Assembly: GCF_035958815.1 (NCBI RefSeq)
Contig: NZ_CP108383.1
Coordinates: 620,001 to 684,000, forward strand
Direction: 5' to 3'
Length of the DNA: 64,000 nucleotides
DNA from: Nocardia sp. NBC_01327
GTDB lineage: Bacteria > Actinomycetota > Actinomycetes > Mycobacteriales > Mycobacteriaceae
Each line of letters starts with the position of its first letter. The first letter of the stretch is position 1. A model generated the notes under the pieces. It did no database searches. It had not been told where the DNA came from and saw only the letters and a program-made list of their open reading frames with translations. The translations under genes and the position numbers were made by a program. Positions 62,225 through 64,000 of the stretch are shown here, piece after piece.

Positions 62225-63307
62225 ATGCGAGGCTTGACTGTGGGTGGGGCACAGGAGATTCGGGCCCGGGGCGCAGGCGCCGGGCGCGGGTGGCTGAGAA
62301 AGTCAGCCGTGGGTCTGGCCGTGGCGGCCTTGCTACCGTTCGGGGCGTCGGTGGCAGGAGCTGGTCTCGGCTCCGGTGTCGCGCACGCCGCCTTCAATCC
62401 CGCCGGTATGGACTTCTATGTCGATTCGACTATGGGGCCCATCAAATCTCGTGTGTTCCGGGCGGCGGACGGTAATACCGACCGGGTGGTCTATCTGCTC
62501 GACGGTATGCGCGCCCGCGACGACGACAGCGGCTGGGAAATCGAGACCGGTGCGGCGCAGACCCTGATGGCCGCGAATATCAATGTGGTCATGCCGGTCG
62601 GCGGCATGTCCAGCTTCTATGCCGACTGGGCCTCGCCGAGCACCTTCCTCGGCATCCCCGCCGGCACGCTTGCGGGCTCGGGTTCCGGCGCCACCGAGGC
62701 GCTTGCGGGCGGTCCGGGCAAGACCTCCGCGTATATGTGGGAAACGTTCCTGACGCAGAACCTGCGTGATGCGCTGCGGGATCGCCTGGGCTTCAATGTG
62801 ACTCACAACGGCGTTGTCGGATTGTCGATGAGCGGCAGCGCCGCGATGGTGCTGGCGGCCTTCTATCCCAATCAGTTCTCCTACGCCGCATCGCTTTCCG
62901 GTGCGCTGAATTTGTCCATGCCGGGTATGCGGGATGCCGTCCGGGTCGCCATGCTGGATGCCGGCGGTTACAACATCGACGCGCTCGCCAAGGCCAAGGA
63001 CGCCAAATGGCAGCACCTCGATCCGTTCACCTTCGCGCCGAAATTGAAGGCCAACAACACGCGCCTGTTCATTTCGGCGGGTAGTGGACTGCCGTCCTCG
63101 GCCGATGCCATCAATGCCTCCACCGTCGAGGGCATGGGTATCGAGGCCATCGCGCTGGTGGGTACCAAATCCTTCCAGGCTCGGCTCTCCGGTCTGGGCG
63201 ACAGCAATGTCACCTACGACTATCCGGCCGTCGGTGTGCACAACTGGAAAAACTGGGAGTCCGAGCTGAATCGACTGACCCCTGATTTGTCGGCGCACAT
63301 TGGCTGA
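62225..63307 (+). CDS. Antigen 85-like mycolyltransferase 1
   Basis: The 360-residue secreted esterase transfers mycolates to arabinogalactan or trehalose monomycolate. A basic N terminus and hydrophobic signal (VGLAVAALLPFGASVAGAGL) precede the mature start near AHAAFNP. The alpha/beta hydrolase body has PVGGMSSFYADWASP, nucleophile elbow GLSMSGSAAM and the catalytic histidine in GVHNWKNWESEL. The ATG at 62225 fits the signal peptide; the frame upstream to 62186 is non-conserved. It lies directly after aftB, as fbpA does in mycobacteria. Confidence 0.93.
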   Translation: MRGLTVGGAQEIRARGAGAGRGWLRKSAVGLAVAALLPFGASVAGAGLGSGVAHAAFNPAGMDFYVDSTMGPIKSRVFRAADGNTDRVVYLLDGMRARDDDSGWEIETGAAQTLMAANINVVMPVGGMSSFYADWASPSTFLGIPAGTLAGSGSGATEALAGGPGKTSAYMWETFLTQNLRDALRDRLGFNVTHNGVVGLSMSGSAAMVLAAFYPNQFSYAASLSGALNLSMPGMRDAVRVAMLDAGGYNIDALAKAKDAKWQHLDPFTFAPKLKANNTRLFISAGSGLPSSADAINASTVEGMGIEAIALVGTKSFQARLSGLGDSNVTYDYPAVGVHNWKNWESELNRLTPDLSAHIG

Positions 63308-63537
63308 CATAGTTGCCGGGTCACACCCGCAGTTGTTGCGCGGTATTCGTACCGCGTGGCTTTTGTGTCCCTTGTTGTATCAACTACCTGGTCCGGGCCA
63401 CAAATGCTCGTACTAGTGGTCCCGATCACATATGTCTCTTTCCGATAACGCTCCGTTAGCCGTAGAACGATAGGCTCCCCGAGACGCCCGCCGTGGCCCC
63501 GAGCACGCGGTTGAAACGAACGAACACGAAAGGCCTG

Positions 63538-64000
63538 ATGATGCGAGGTGCGCAGGATAGACGTCGGAGATCGAGCGGCGGCTGGATGAGGAAGTCTGTC
63601 CTCGGCATGGCCTTGGCGCTACTGCTCCCGTTCGGGGCGTCGGTGGCAGGTGTGGCAGGGTCCGCGAACGCGGCGTTCAATCCGACCGCTATGGATTTCT
63701 GGGTCGACTCGTCCAGCGGGATGGGCCCGATCAAATCGCGCATCTTCCGGGCCGCGGACGGTAATACCGACCGCGTCGTCTACGCGCTCGACGGTATGCG
63801 CGCCCGTGACGACATCAGTGGCTGGGAAAACGACACCGATGTGGCCAATGCGCTGACCGCCGCGAATATCAATGTGGTCATGCCGGTCGGCGGCCAGTCC
63901 AGTTTCTACGCCGACTGGGCCGCGCCCAGCACCTTCCTCGGCGTTCCCGCCGGTACCGGCTCCGGCTCGCTGTCGTCGTCGGGCTCGGCGTCCGGTTCCT
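63538..64000 (+). CDS. Antigen 85-like mycolyltransferase 2 (truncated by window end)
   Basis: The partial gene encodes 154 residues before the window ends. It is a close paralogue of the previous gene: signal region VLGMALALLLPFGASVAGVA, then AAFNPTAMDFWVDSSSGMGP, DGNTDRVVYALDGMRARDD and NVVMPVGGQSSFYADWAAPS. The Ser nucleophile and His lie outside the window. Two ATGs in tandem (63538 and 63541) can serve as start. A second mycolyltransferase follows the first as fbpD follows fbpA in mycobacteria. Confidence 0.9.
   Translation, partial: MMRGAQDRRRRSSGGWMRKSVLGMALALLLPFGASVAGVAGSANAAFNPTAMDFWVDSSSGMGPIKSRIFRAADGNTDRVVYALDGMRARDDISGWENDTDVANALTAANINVVMPVGGQSSFYADWAAPSTFLGVPAGTGSGSLSSSGSASGS

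Overview
The window comes from a high-GC, mycolic-acid-containing actinomycete, most likely Nocardia or a close relative. The main evidence is the arabinogalactan/mycolate locus at the right end, in the order glf, glfT2, PAP2 phosphatase, ubiA, aftB and two antigen-85-like mycolyltransferases. Codon use is GC-rich, GTG starts are common, and the tailocin-like island carries a LysB-type mycolate esterase.

Left part (1-21 kb). A plus-strand cluster (228-7577) encodes a FAD amine/amino-acid oxidase, a type III-like glutamine (or gamma-glutamylmethylamide) synthetase, the three split glutamate-synthase-like proteins GlxB/GlxC/GlxD, and a Zn-dependent amidohydrolase. It looks like a nitrogen-scavenging pathway built on gamma-glutamyl or N-methylglutamate chemistry. 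A cupin XRE regulator and a minus-strand dipeptide ABC importer with two substrate-binding lipoproteins follow. Next come a HAD phosphatase, a secreted amidase with LGFP repeats and a SpoIID-like protein.

Central island (about 21.65-49.43 kb). This reads as a complete non-contractile (F-type) phage-tail-like particle cluster without capsid, terminase, portal, integrase or replication genes. It has a LysB mycolate esterase, a small-membrane-protein holin cassette, tail terminator, single tail-tube protein, tail chaperones joined by a -1 frameshift, a tape-measure-position protein, Dit-like and Gp37-like tail-tip proteins, four collagen-like or fibre-repeat proteins and a LysA amidase. Two large polymorphic-toxin-like proteins flank the tail genes. 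They share an N-terminal domain but end in different toxin domains, one an endonuclease of the D-x-GH type and one an HExxH protein. Each is followed by AT-rich immunity genes, including SUKH proteins, a 695-bp tandem duplication and immunity pseudogenes. XRE regulators sit at both ends, each beside a homologous small HTH-like ORF. The left one has a 21-bp-periodic operator array. The right one has a 15/16 match to the actinobacterial LexA (SOS) box. Together this suggests a DNA-damage-inducible, lysis-released tailocin of a mycolata bacterium that may carry enzymatic toxin cargo.

Right part (49.4-64 kb). A MarR/EamA divergent pair with clear palindromic operators, an NAD(P)-binding reductase, an alpha-lytic-type secreted protease, a TipA-like MerR regulator and a secreted protein precede the galactan/arabinan/mycolate biosynthesis locus. 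The last mycolyltransferase gene runs off the window.
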